Source: JAJRVM01 sp041752115 (GTDB taxonomy: Bacteria > Planctomycetota > Planctomycetia > Pirellulales > Pirellulaceae). From it: 64,000 bases of DNA. Numbering within the stretch: position 1 is the first letter of the stretch; every line of letters begins with the position of its first letter. Of the stretch, positions 1-9,097 are shown piece by piece. Made by a program: the position numbers and the translations under genes. The DNA lies in the NCBI GenBank assembly GCA_041752115.1, contig JBGSHS010000370.1, positions 1 through 64,000 of the forward strand, in the 5' to 3' direction. Under the pieces are notes generated by a model, which was given only the letters and a program-made list of their open reading frames with translations, made no database searches and was not told the DNA's origin.

Positions 1-569
1 CGCGCAGACCGCGGGGGAAGAGGGGCTGCGCCGCCGAAGATCCGCTTTCGGCCGCTCGGTGCCAGCGTCGTAGCGCGGGGCGACGCGCGCCGGTTCGAGT
101 CGGATCGCCAACGCGACGCGGATTGCCTCGTCACCCTAACAGAAGCTGCTGGGGGAAGGGGGGAAAGAGCGGTTCTTCGGTGAGCACGTTCGCTGGATGG
201 AGAGAGAGCATGGAGGTGGATTCTGGGGACCGAATTCGCGCCGGTGCGCAATCGACTCCGGTCGACTTTTCGCTGGTAAACTCGCCAGCTTCCGCCCGTT
301 TTATCGGCCCGGGGCCGCGGTGTGGAACGTACCCAAACGAATCGATCTTGTCTGTCCTGTCAGATGCCTGTGGTGTCAAGACGGACTTGTGCTTTCCGGG
401 TCCGATCGGCTTCCGGTTGTGTGGGCTGTAATGATCGCCCGAGAGATGCCGACTCGGTGCACCATGCTTTCAGGTCAGCCGTTGCGGCGTCTCTCTGATG
501 ACCTAAACTTTCGCAGTCTCGAACCACACAAGGCGAGCTGAACCTCCTTTAGATTACGGAGACCGATAC
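1..569. other. Intergenic, window edge; no gene seen
   Basis: Several short open frames exist on both strands, but none has a recognisable family, a signal peptide or a good ribosome binding site. The last part is the leader of the HdeD-like gene. A gene running in from the left of the window cannot be excluded. Confidence 0.4.
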
Positions 570-1187
570 ATGAGTACGCAGACACCTCGTTCATCGGAGA
601 TGGTGTCCGGACCGGTGGCGAATGCAGAGCGGATGATCTGTCACGAATTGGCGGCCATGCAACAGCATTGGATCTGGTTCCTGGCACTCGGCATCGGCAT
701 GGTTGTGCTGGGGGTGGTGGCCATGGGGTGCACGCCGTTTGTGACAGCTCTGACGGTCACCTTCTTCGGTTTCTTGATGTTGGTGGCAGGTATTGCACAG
801 ATCGTCAGTGCGTTCTGGGCGGGCAAGTGGAGTGGCTTCATGGTGCAACTGCTCGTCGGGATTCTCTACGTCGTGGTCGGTTTTATTTTGGCACACAAGC
901 CGCTGGAAGGTGCGACGAGTCTGACGTTGCTGATCGCGGCCTTCCTTATGATCGGAGGTCTGGTGCGCATCGTGATTTCGATGATGGAGCGTTTTACAGG
1001 ATGGGGCTGGTCGCTGCTCAATGGGGCCATCACGCTCCTGTTGGGGCTGCTGATCTACCGCGAATGGCCGCTGTCCGGACTGTTTGCGATTGGCATGTTC
1101 GTCGGGATCGAAATGATCTTCAACGGCTGGTACTGGGTCATGTTGGCGCTGGGGCTCAAGCGATCGCCAAGAATCGAGTGCGAATAG
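570..1187 (+). CDS. HdeD family (DUF308) integral membrane protein
   Basis: A 205-residue protein with a hydrophilic N-terminus of about 30 residues and then about six closely spaced hydrophobic helices, the layout of HdeD/DUF308 proteins. In E. coli HdeD is an inner membrane protein linked to acid resistance; its molecular activity is unknown. The helices carry typical glycine-rich stretches (VVLGVVAMG near residue 45, LLLGLLIYREWP near 155). The start ATG is preceded by a GGAG about 9 bases upstream. The gene stands alone, with intergenic repeats downstream and the next gene convergent, so no pathway is suggested. Membership in the family is clear from the profile; a role in acid stress here is only inferred. 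Confidence 0.8.
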   Translation: MSTQTPRSSEMVSGPVANAERMICHELAAMQQHWIWFLALGIGMVVLGVVAMGCTPFVTALTVTFFGFLMLVAGIAQIVSAFWAGKWSGFMVQLLVGILYVVVGFILAHKPLEGATSLTLLIAAFLMIGGLVRIVISMMERFTGWGWSLLNGAITLLLGLLIYREWPLSGLFAIGMFVGIEMIFNGWYWVMLALGLKRSPRIECE

Positions 1188-1314
1188 ATCAGCGATGGCG
1201 ATCCTGCGGCACGTGGCTGCCAACGACGAACCGAGACGGAGCAGTTAGTTGACATGACAAGCCGGAAGCTGGTTTCGTCCAGTTCCTATGGCGACCTGGT
1301 CCGGCGCTGGGATA

Positions 1315-1357
1315 TTCGTCATTACATTCGTCATTGGGTACTTCGTCATTCGTCATT
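1315..1357. repeat. Dispersed TTCGTCATT phrase, copy 1
   Basis: Repeats of TTCGTCATT separated by short spacers, including GGGTACTTCGTCATTCGTC. The same wording recurs near 9038-9085, 18401-18444 and, as an expanded array, 57783-57864. All copies are intergenic. Confidence 0.7.
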
Positions 1358-1405
1358 CCGTGCCGGGTCAGCCGAACCGCACACGGTCCAAGTATCGCCG
1401 GACAT

Positions 1406-2500
1406 TCAATATCGCTGAATTGCGGCCGGCCGCAGATTGGTCCAGCCGGTGAGCCAGGCACGCAGCGTGTCGGCCGACAGGATTCCGACCAGTCGGCCGC
1501 CATGAGACACGGGCAGACTGGTATAGTTGCCCATCTGCATCTGGTCGAGTGACTCGGACAGCGACAGATGCTGATCCAGTGTCGGCACGTTGTCGCGCAT
1601 CACCTCACGGATCCGCAAGTAGCCCCGACCTTGGGAGAGCAGTTGCAGAGCCTGGTGTTTGGACAGCATGCCCACGAGGTGGTTGTTGTCGATCACCGGA
1701 TAGTCGTCTTGCGGTGCAAACAGCACCGACTGTGCGGCCTCGGCGAGCGTGGAGTCGGCAGGGACCATGTGGAATTGGCGCCTCATCGCGTCGCCCACGG
1801 ACCAGCCTTGTATCGAGGCCTTCGCTCGCACCATCTGCGCTTCGGCTCGCCCAGCCAGGAAGACGAAGGCGGCGATGAACAGCAGCATCCACTGCTGGTA
1901 AGCAATGCCCACCACCACGAACAACGCCGCCATCACCTGTCCCACCACCGCTGCTGCATGCGTTGCCTTTGCGTACGGCATGAACATCGCCAGCAGCGCA
2001 CGCAGGACGCGTCCGCCGTCCATCGGGAAGGCGGGGAGCATATTGAAGACGACCAGGCCCACGTTGGCCAGCAACAGCCGAAACAGGAACGAGTTGCTGA
2101 TCGCGGCTGCGTGGAACATCCCCGTGAATGTGCCTGTGGCCATCAGCACCACGATCAAGACGCCCGCAATCACGACGTTCACTGCCGGTCCCGCCAGGGC
2201 CACGGCCAGTTCATGCAGCGGACGCCGCGGCATGCGGTCGAGATTGGCCACGCCGCCGATCGGCAACAGCGTGATACTCTGTGTGCCGATACCGAATTGC
2301 CGGGCCATCAACGCGTGTCCCAGTTCGTGCAGCAGCACGCAGCCAAAGATGGCCAGTACAAAGACGACCGCTTCCACCGCCGCGGCCACGCCCGAACCGG
2401 ACGAGAGAGCCGATCCGGCAATCAGCAGCGGCAGGATGAGAAATGTCCAGTGTATATAAACGCCGATGCCGGCGATTTCAGTGATTTTCCAGGATTTCAT
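1406..2500 (-). CDS. Site-2 protease family (M50) metalloprotease with C-terminal CBS pair
   Basis: A 364-residue membrane protein. The zinc motif HELGH lies in a hydrophobic helix near residue 58, and the second S2P motif (NMLPAFPMDGGR) follows in a later helix. About 120 C-terminal residues form two CBS-like modules. This is the SpoIVFB-like group with CBS domains, in which the membrane protease is thought to be controlled by nucleotide binding to the CBS pair. Substrates cannot be predicted. The chosen ATG at 2498-2500 has GGAG eight bases upstream; a start ten codons earlier is open but lacks this and would put charged residues before the first helix. All motif residues needed for zinc binding are present. 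Monocistronic, with long repeat-bearing spacers on both sides. Confidence 0.88.
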   Translation of the reverse strand: MKSWKITEIAGIGVYIHWTFLILPLLIAGSALSSGSGVAAAVEAVVFVLAIFGCVLLHELGHALMARQFGIGTQSITLLPIGGVANLDRMPRRPLHELAVALAGPAVNVVIAGVLIVVLMATGTFTGMFHAAAISNSFLFRLLLANVGLVVFNMLPAFPMDGGRVLRALLAMFMPYAKATHAAAVVGQVMAALFVVVGIAYQQWMLLFIAAFVFLAGRAEAQMVRAKASIQGWSVGDAMRRQFHMVPADSTLAEAAQSVLFAPQDDYPVIDNNHLVGMLSKHQALQLLSQGRGYLRIREVMRDNVPTLDQHLSLSESLDQMQMGNYTSLPVSHGGRLVGILSADTLRAWLTGWTNLRPAAIQRY

Positions 2501-3482
2501 GGATTCAACTCCGCCCTTTCCTGCGGTCATTTTCCATACGCACTACTACTACGTTTTCCGATCGCATTTAGTTGTGTCGGAACCTGCTTGCTCGTGTCAA
2601 TCCACCGTCTCGACCCTTGCTCTCCCTGCCCGCGCTCGCGCTGGACAGCCCCCAGGCACGTTCTGACACGTGGGATCGGGTCTTCAACACATCACCCCGC
2701 TGGGCCCGCGACACACGATGTGTTGCGCACTGCCCAGTGTTCGTAGTTCGACCGCCGTCGACAAATATCGCCACTCGCTATTGGCGAACTCTGCCGCTCC
2801 AAGACAAAGCGCACCGCGCCAGGAGAGTTGCCAGAGGGCGGCTCCCACCGGCCGTTTTGTCGTTCCGCAGGCGCCGCCGGCCAGTTTGGCCGCTCCGGAT
2901 CCGCACCAGGGCGTCTGCTGGCGGCCTGTTTGGCAGTAAGTGATTCGTTACTGCGAACGTAGTGCATACGGCGTGCCAGATCTGGCGAGCCGATCTGGCG
3001 ATCCCAACCCGCGGATCGCCCCACCCCAGGCGGTGGCACGATTCCGTCGGCGGCAGCCCAATCGATCGAGTTGCGCAGTGAGACGACCGCCCACCGGGTC
3101 CCACCTGAAGGTCGACTCCGCTGGGAGTTGGGAAGGCTGTGGGGGCGGAGAGGATGGTGCCGAGGGCAAGGGTCCGGACGATCCGAGGCAACAAATTCGG
3201 AAAAATCTGACCGCTTCGACAGAAAAAGGAGATCTCCCTCTGGCGAGTTGATCAGGGTGTGCGGTTTAGCCGATCGACAGGACCCTGAGGGGGGTGGGAA
3301 GCAGACGGGGGTAATCTGCTGCTTTTCCTTTGACCGTGCCGCGATTGGCAGGTAATTCTCCTTGGGTGCACGAGACCCGCCGTTGCCGCCCGCTCACTCG
3401 CCGTTTCGCTGTAGACAGACTCCTTTTTCTCACTGTTGAGCCGGCACGAAGAGAGCGAACATCGCAGGCCGGGGGGGCGAAT
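2501..3482. other. Intergenic, about 980 bp, no convincing gene
   Basis: Overlapping frames of 70-140 codons are open on both strands, as expected at this GC content, but none resembles a known family or has a plausible start region. It may hold decayed sequence. No hairpin with a T tract was seen. Confidence 0.4.
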
Positions 3483-3707
3483 ATGGAAGAGAGCAGAGTT
3501 GGGCTGATCCTGATGCTGTTGCGCGAAGGGAGCACTCGACACGCGATTGAAGTCTATCGCGAGGAAGCGCACGTCAACTATTGGTCCGCGCGTCAGGCGG
3601 TGCGCGATCTGGCCGAGAAACATGGCATCTCACTGCGGCGGCGTGCTTTGCTGCCTTTAGCTATCCTGGCCCTGGCCAGTCTGCTTGGCTTGGCTCTGAG
3701 CCATTGA
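3483..3707 (+). CDS. Small tail-anchored protein with L7/L12 C-terminal-like helix pair
   Basis: A 74-residue protein. Residues 8-45 read as two helices with the pattern AIEVYREEAHVNYWSARQAV, closely resembling the ribosomal protein L7/L12 C-terminal fold, in which a helix 'xxIKxYRExTGxxLKEAKxxV' contacts translation factors. Residues about 52-72 form a single hydrophobic helix, so the small domain would be held at the membrane. The ATG follows a GGGGGG/GCG purine-rich site. Proteins with an isolated L7/L12-like domain and a membrane anchor occur across bacteria as uncharacterised proteins. The similarity is by eye; the function is unknown and a ribosomal role should not be assumed. Confidence 0.6.
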   Translation: MEESRVGLILMLLREGSTRHAIEVYREEAHVNYWSARQAVRDLAEKHGISLRRRALLPLAILALASLLGLALSH

Positions 3708-3788
3708 GGTTCTCATCTTTGCTCGTGGGTGTACGGCGCGAGCAGGCATTGAAACTGCGCTTGGGCAAGCTAGAAACGTAGGCGTAGG

Positions 3789-3912
3789 ACGGGCTTGAGC
3801 CCGTCACGGCAGCTGTTTGAGCTGTGCCTTGGTGGAAGTGGCGAAGCGGTGGCGCAGGGCGGTCGCGAGCTGAAGCTCGCGCTACGTCGCGTTACGTCGC
3901 GTTACGTCGCAA
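3789..3912. repeat. Two self-complementary intergenic hairpins and a TACGTCGCGT repeat
   Basis: ACGGGCTTGAGCCCGT (3789-3804) and GCGAGCTGAAGCTCGC (3865-3880) are near-perfect hairpins, followed by three 10-bp copies of TACGTCGCGT up to 3912. They belong to the family of intergenic stem-loops also found near 20.3, 23.95, 24.1, 26.6 and 52.0 kb. Confidence 0.7.
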
Positions 3913-3933
3913 TACAGTAAGTGCAGGGAGAAT

Positions 3934-5136
3934 ATGAGCGGGTCCGTGTTGATGCTGACGGTGGTTAGTCTGTCGGTTCTTCTGGCTGCGCCGCAGGACG
4001 AGGGGGAAGGATCGGCCGGGCTGTACGGCGGACTGACGCTGTCGCAGTGGCAGGAGCGGCTCGGGACGTTCGATCCGTCGGATCCTCACAACGCGACTGC
4101 GGTGCCGGCGCTGATAGCCATCCTTCAAGACAGCGAGTTGTCAGCTGACGAGCGGCGTCCGTTTGCGATGACGCTGGGGCGAATGGGAACGACGGCGACA
4201 TCGGCGGTGCCGGTCTTGATCGCTCAGATCCAGCAGCGTCGCGAGTTGGGAAAGCCGACGTATTCCTGGGCGGCGCGCGCTCTGGGGCTGTTTGGCGTGC
4301 ATGCGAAAGACGCGGCACCGGCATTGATCGACCTGTTGTTTGACGAGGACATACCGCGTGGCGAACGGACGTTGCCGGTCGAGGCGCTGGCCCGCATCGG
4401 CACGGCACACCCGGAAGTCATGCCGGCCATGATTCGGCTGTTGCAGTACGAGGGGTTTGATCGCAGCAGGGTGAGCGCGTCGGATGCGGCGTTGCTGCGG
4501 GAACTGGCCGCGGAAGGGCTGGCGATGATGGGTCCCGAGGCCGATCTGGCCGCTCCGCTGTTGATGCGGGTGGTTCGGGATCGGCGAGAGGGAGAATCGA
4601 TGCGGCGCAAGGCCATGGTTGCGTTGGGGTCGATGGGGGAGCGTGCTGCGCTGGCCATTCCTGCGCTGGTCGAAACGCTCGAGTTTGAAGAGTCGCGAGC
4701 GCTTCGCGAGGCGGCTGGCGAGTCGTTGGGGAGGATTGGTGCTCCCGCAGCGTCGATCATGCTGCAGTATCTGCAGCACAGCGATCCGAAGATCCGTCTG
4801 AACGTTGCGCGTGGTCTCGGATCGAAGAAACTCGCTTCTGAGCAGGTCGTTTCCACGCTGGTCGCAACGCTGGACGATCCGGATGACGAGGTGCGGCTGG
4901 CGGTGTGTGAATCACTGGCGGTCCTTACTCCGGACGCCAGTTCTTATGCTGCTGCTCTGGTGCAGCTGCTGACGAGCCCGCAGCGACAGGTGCGCATGGG
5001 GGCGATGCGGCTGATGGTCGACTCGGACGAGAAGGTGGGGCCCTATCGCCACCTGCTGCTCGAGCTGCGGGACGATCCTCGTTCCGAGGTGCGATCGATC
5101 GTCGAGAAGACTCTGGCGAAACTGCCCGCCCAGTGA
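3934..5136 (+). CDS. Secreted HEAT-repeat protein
   Basis: A 400-residue protein with an N-terminal hydrophobic signal (residues 1-20, ending in LLAAPQ) followed by at least eight HEAT-like helical pairs, for example VPALIAILQDSELSADERR, AVPVLIAQIQ and ALAIPALVETLE, each with the usual proline/alanine spacing and 'RxxA' second helix. HEAT solenoids bind proteins and have no catalytic role of their own. Secreted HEAT proteins are abundant in planctomycetes, often fused to PBS-lyase-type repeats. A GGGAG lies only three bases before the ATG, closer than usual. The gene is convergent with pyruvate kinase, with 26 bases between the stops. The binding partner is unknown. Confidence 0.75.
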   Translation: MSGSVLMLTVVSLSVLLAAPQDEGEGSAGLYGGLTLSQWQERLGTFDPSDPHNATAVPALIAILQDSELSADERRPFAMTLGRMGTTATSAVPVLIAQIQQRRELGKPTYSWAARALGLFGVHAKDAAPALIDLLFDEDIPRGERTLPVEALARIGTAHPEVMPAMIRLLQYEGFDRSRVSASDAALLRELAAEGLAMMGPEADLAAPLLMRVVRDRREGESMRRKAMVALGSMGERAALAIPALVETLEFEESRALREAAGESLGRIGAPAASIMLQYLQHSDPKIRLNVARGLGSKKLASEQVVSTLVATLDDPDDEVRLAVCESLAVLTPDASSYAAALVQLLTSPQRQVRMGAMRLMVDSDEKVGPYRHLLLELRDDPRSEVRSIVEKTLAKLPAQ

Positions 5137-5162
5137 ACTTCCCGGTGGTCTCTCGCACTGCG

Positions 5163-6581
5163 TCATTCGATGGTCATCACGACCAGTCCGTTGGTATTTC
5201 CCGGTACATCAAACGGATGGCCGGCCAGAATGATGATCCGTTCACCCGGTTTGGCCACCTGCAGATCGGTACAGACGCGAGCGGCGAGGGCGACCGCTCC
5301 GATCGTGTCCTGCGGTGTTTCCGCACAGTGGGGCATGACGCCGTGGTAGAGGCAGCAGCGACGGAGTGTGTGGTGATCGGACGAAAGAGCGACGATCGGG
5401 CACGCCGGGCGATTCTTGGCGATCAGGCGAGCGGTTGTGCCGCTGACCGTGAAGACTGCGATGGCAGCGATCGGTTGCAGACGCATGATCTCGCGCAGCG
5501 CTCCCGCCAATGCGGCTGTTGTACTGGCCTTATGCAGAGCCAACTGCACTGAGGGCCCGTATTGGTCCTGAAATGCGTCAGCGGCCATGACGGTGCGGCG
5601 CATGGCTGCCACGGCGGCCACCGGATATTGGCCGATGGCGGACTCCGCTGAGAGCATGACGGCATCGGCACGATCGAAAACGGCATTCGCGACGTCCGAC
5701 ACTTCGGCCCGCGTCGGTCGAGGCGACGTGATCATGCTCTCCATCATCTCCGTGGCAATAATGCACGGCTTGCCTGCTTTCTCGCACTTGAAGGAGATCG
5801 TCTTCTGTGTGACTGGCACCGAGGGAAAATCCATCTCCACTCCCAGGTCACCACGAGCCACCATGATGGCGTCGGCGGCGTCGATAATCGAATTGATGTG
5901 GCTCATCGCCTGCGGCTTCTCAATCTTCGCGATGATCCGCGCGTCGCATCCGCGCTCCTCCAGCAACGCTCGCAGCTGCTGCACATCCTCAGGCCTCTGC
6001 ACAAAGGAGAGAGCCACGTAGTCGAAATCGTGTGTAGCGATCCAAGCCGCATCTTCCCGATCTTTTTCGGTGATGGCCGAGATATTCAATTGTGTCTGAG
6101 GCAGATTGACCCCTTTGCCGCTCGACAGCTCACCTCCTACCTGGACGCGGCAGGCAAAGTGATCGGGTGGCTCAACGTCCGTGACGATCAACTGCAGGCG
6201 TCCGTCAGCCAGCAGAATCGTCTCTCCCGGTCGAACCACATCGACCAGTTCCGGGAGCGTCGTGGAGATGCGAGTCGAGTTGCCTTCAATGACCGAACGC
6301 TGAATGATCAGGATTTGACCCGCCTCCAGCTGCACGCCTCCTCCCTGGATCGGACTGACGCGGATCTTGGGACCGCACAGATCGCCGCAAATGGCGACTG
6401 GCCGCCCCGCCGCCTGCTCGGCCTCACGGATCATCTGCACCGATTGCTCGTGCTGCTGCCATGTTCCGTGCGAGAAGTTGACGCGAAATACGTCGACTCC
6501 CGCCTCAATCAACTCCCGCAAACGCTCCGGGGATGAACTGGCTGGTCCCACGGTGGCGACAATCTTCGTCGGTTTCCACAT
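5163..6581 (-). CDS. pyk: Pyruvate kinase
   Basis: A 472-residue cytosolic enzyme converting phosphoenolpyruvate and ADP to pyruvate and ATP, the last step of glycolysis. Visible motifs are RVNFSHG near residue 33, the active-site lysine in AKIEKPQAM (K219), the metal-binding GDLGVE at 244-249, and the ATEMMES/PTRAEVSDVANAV segment near 275-300. The B domain (about 75-165) and the C-terminal regulatory domain are present, so length matches the family. The usual MLSGETAIGKYP segment reads MLSAESAIGQYP here. An unknown gene ends 33 bases upstream on the same strand, suggesting co-transcription. Confidence 0.96.
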   Translation of the reverse strand: MWKPTKIVATVGPASSSPERLRELIEAGVDVFRVNFSHGTWQQHEQSVQMIREAEQAAGRPVAICGDLCGPKIRVSPIQGGGVQLEAGQILIIQRSVIEGNSTRISTTLPELVDVVRPGETILLADGRLQLIVTDVEPPDHFACRVQVGGELSSGKGVNLPQTQLNISAITEKDREDAAWIATHDFDYVALSFVQRPEDVQQLRALLEERGCDARIIAKIEKPQAMSHINSIIDAADAIMVARGDLGVEMDFPSVPVTQKTISFKCEKAGKPCIIATEMMESMITSPRPTRAEVSDVANAVFDRADAVMLSAESAIGQYPVAAVAAMRRTVMAADAFQDQYGPSVQLALHKASTTAALAGALREIMRLQPIAAIAVFTVSGTTARLIAKNRPACPIVALSSDHHTLRRCCLYHGVMPHCAETPQDTIGAVALAARVCTDLQVAKPGERIIILAGHPFDVPGNTNGLVVMTIE

Positions 6582-6614
6582 GGCGGCAGGCGATCCTCAG
6601 TTAGCTGGTATGAT

Positions 6615-7148
6615 TCAATCGACGTTCGACAGGATGTTGCGGCGCGATGCTTCATCGGTGACCAGTACGGGACCGTGAACTCGATGCCCCGTGCAGTGCT
6701 CGAACCAGGTGAGGAGCTCCTTGACTCGGTGCGGCACCATGGCTCGACTGGTCGACGGCGCATCGTGCTGGTGGGCCACAAGAAACTCCGCCAACACATC
6801 ACGATGCCCCTTCGCGTGATGAGCCTTTCCCGTCAGGTGAATGAACCAGAGCCAGCTGCGCCGCGGAGCGACCGTGCGATCGACGATCGACTCGTGTTCA
6901 CGAATACCAAAGACAATGCCCTGCACATCGGCACTTTTCCAGGAGGACTTGAGCGGAAGGAACCGTCCGGTTCGGACTGTCAGTCGGTCCAGTCCATTCC
7001 ATTCGATGGAGACTTGCCGACGGATGGAGCGAGCGCTGGCAGGAGTGAGGCGACGATCACGAACATGGTCGCGCCAACCGCGCCGATACGTGTGCATGAG
7101 AGGAGAGCTCTGAACCAGATCCCAATCAATGAACGCGTACTGCTTCAT
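6615..7148 (-). CDS. Protein of unknown function, probable operon partner of pyk
   Basis: A 177-residue soluble protein of no recognised family. It begins MKQYAFIDWDL and is rich in Arg and His (for example HLTGKAHHAKGHRD near residue 116), with no signal peptide or membrane helix. The ATG at 7146-7148 has GAGGT about eight bases upstream, which favours it over a start seven codons earlier. The stop is 33 bases from the start of pyruvate kinase on the same strand. The opening resembles the first strand of small HAD or nuclease folds, but no catalytic motif follows, so no activity is proposed. Confidence 0.55.
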   Translation of the reverse strand: MKQYAFIDWDLVQSSPLMHTYRRGWRDHVRDRRLTPASARSIRRQVSIEWNGLDRLTVRTGRFLPLKSSWKSADVQGIVFGIREHESIVDRTVAPRRSWLWFIHLTGKAHHAKGHRDVLAEFLVAHQHDAPSTSRAMVPHRVKELLTWFEHCTGHRVHGPVLVTDEASRRNILSNVD

Positions 7149-7457
7149 GGCCAATACCTCGGCTGCCATAACCCGGTGTTGCCGCGCACTCTCCGAATTG
7201 TAATCACCGCGTCACACGGCGTGTACAGGGCCTGGCTTGGGTATCTTGTGGCTGGGAGGATGGGGCGTCTAGGGGGACGGTGCGGGACTGTTTCTGTCAC
7301 AAAGGGCAACTTGTGATGGCGATAGGCAACGAGCCTGTGATGAGGGTGTTCGCGGTTGCGAAAGACTTGATTCATTCGAGGAAAGTGCCGATTTCAGAGG
7401 AATGTGCAGCTGGAGTTGATCCCTCCCATTTTGCGTTCTGTGAGGCAGTATGCGCGC

Positions 7458-8777
7458 ATGCGGTCTTTCATCCCCACCATACTGCTGACCGCCGCGCTGC
7501 TGGAGTTCGTACCGGGGTGCAACTCCTTGCCGGAGACAACAAGAATAGTCGCTCCGGACATCGGGCAGCATCCCATCGACGTGCGCGGTGTGCAGCTCGA
7601 TCCGCATCAGGTGCCTCGCTACGGAGATGTGCAACAAGAGCTGGACCGCTTCAAAATGGTGTCCGCGGCCAGGCCATTGTCGGATGCGGAGTGTGCCTGC
7701 CTTGCCGCGTCTCGCTCCCGGTTGGCCCATGTCCTGGAAAAGGAAGCGGCCCATTTGCAGAGTCAGGGACGTACGCATCACGCACCATGTCCCACATCAC
7801 TGCTGCCGCAGATCCTGCGAGACCGAGCGGCGAAGGAGCGGAACGATGCCGCTCGACAAGCGCTGCTGGCGTACTATCAGCTGGTTGAAGTCCATCTGCA
7901 GAATTCCCTGCTCGACGAAAGCGCTGCGGAGTTCCAGCGAACTCGCCAGGTTGTCGACCGCTTGTCGCAGGCAGGAGTCGCGCTGCAGGTCGACCGAACG
8001 CAGTTGGATCGCGACCGACTTCAGCTCAACCTGCGATCCGTCCAGTTGCGGGTGAACGAAGCCAGATTGGCGACACAGGTGAAGACCTTGATTGGTGAAG
8101 ATCCCTTCTCGCCGGAAGCGATCGAGACCTGCTGCTCCGTTAACCCGCGCGGGGTGGGGTACAGTCTGCCGGAGGCCATGGAGATTGCCCGGGCGAACGA
8201 CTTCGAGCTGAAAGCCATCCGGCGATTTCTGCATTGCGGAGGCATCGATGATCTGGACGTGGCTCGCAGTCTGCTCCAGGGCGCGAACCCGCTCTTGGGG
8301 CAGGCGCCGGTCAAGCTGCCTTTTCTGTTGCGGCTGGCCACTCTCCTGAGTCATGATGATCGGGACGCCCAGGAGCTTCGTCAGCGCAAGAGTCAGTTGC
8401 GGGAGTTGGAGCAGGCGCGGCGTCAGCAAGTCGACCTCGAGGTGGCTGGCGCCGTGGTGAATGTGCAGGAGCAGCTGTTGAGCGTCGGGATTGCGAAAGA
8501 CATGCTCGACAGCTGGCAACGGCGTGTGGAGCTTCTGGAGTCGCAACGGGAGCTCCAGCAAAGCAACTATCAGGACGTCGTGCAGGCCCGCGCCGAGATG
8601 CTCAAGGCCAAGTCCGATCTGCTGCACCAGTTGGTGCTCCTGGAGATGGAGCACGTGAAGCTTCGCGGCTCACTGGGACTGCTGGGGCAAGAGTGTGACG
8701 CCGCCATACTGCCCAGCAGGGCGTTTGAGCCAGCCCCGGTGCCCGGCGTCTTGCTGCCCCCGAACCACGGCGGCTAA
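7458..8777 (+). CDS. TolC-like outer membrane efflux lipoprotein
   Basis: A 439-residue protein starting MRSFIPTILL with a lipoprotein signal ending FVPGC. Long alpha-helical stretches follow (about 90-210 and 290-420, e.g. QRVELLESQRELQQSNYQ), in two similar halves as expected for the outer membrane factor (TolC/OEP) fold that forms the outer part of tripartite exporters. An in-frame GTG 18 codons upstream is open, but its purine-rich site is too close, and the ATG at 7458 gives a clean lipobox. The gene converges on the DevBCA-type exporter at 9.1-14.1 kb and is the natural outer membrane partner, although it is not in the same operon. The fold assignment is by pattern. Confidence 0.65.
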   Translation: MRSFIPTILLTAALLEFVPGCNSLPETTRIVAPDIGQHPIDVRGVQLDPHQVPRYGDVQQELDRFKMVSAARPLSDAECACLAASRSRLAHVLEKEAAHLQSQGRTHHAPCPTSLLPQILRDRAAKERNDAARQALLAYYQLVEVHLQNSLLDESAAEFQRTRQVVDRLSQAGVALQVDRTQLDRDRLQLNLRSVQLRVNEARLATQVKTLIGEDPFSPEAIETCCSVNPRGVGYSLPEAMEIARANDFELKAIRRFLHCGGIDDLDVARSLLQGANPLLGQAPVKLPFLLRLATLLSHDDRDAQELRQRKSQLRELEQARRQQVDLEVAGAVVNVQEQLLSVGIAKDMLDSWQRRVELLESQRELQQSNYQDVVQARAEMLKAKSDLLHQLVLLEMEHVKLRGSLGLLGQECDAAILPSRAFEPAPVPGVLLPPNHGG

Positions 8778-9097
8778 GGGGAGGCGAAACAACATCGATC
8801 GTCCAGCGACTCACTGAGGTCGAACCGTGGGCGATGTTGATTACCGAGGCCTCGGGACCGCAGAATATCGCACAAGGAATGTCCAATGACCATGAGCAAG
8901 AACCACCTCTTGTAGTTCCCCGGATGGCCCGACCGCCGCCGAGACCATGCGTTCTCTGCCTTCGGTCTGCTGCGGCTGCTCGTCCGATAATCGACGGTTG
9001 TCTGTCCGATCCCAAATGACCGTGCGCGATTCGCCATTCCTTTCGTCATTGGGTATTTCGTCATTCGTCATTCGTCATTCGTCATTTCTCTTCTCTG
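8778..9097. repeat. Composite intergenic repeat (copy A) with TTCGTCATT phrase, copy 2
   Basis: Positions about 8794-9005 align with 34980-35200: both read ...ACTGAGGT(C/T)GAAC...CAAGGAATGTCCA...GACCA... and then a GTTCTGCGG-type phrase. Positions 9017-9085 add GTGCGCGATTCG and repeated TTCGTCATT. Both copies directly follow a gene stop. No coding capacity is convincing. Confidence 0.6.

Noticed and set aside
60..125. tRNA-like stretch around GGTTCGAGTCGG
   Set aside because: Only the T-loop-like wording fits; no acceptor stem or anticodon arm can be formed.
1568..2746. 392-codon open frame on the plus strand
   Set aside because: Antisense to the M50 protease, with a His/Gln-rich composition typical of a shadow.
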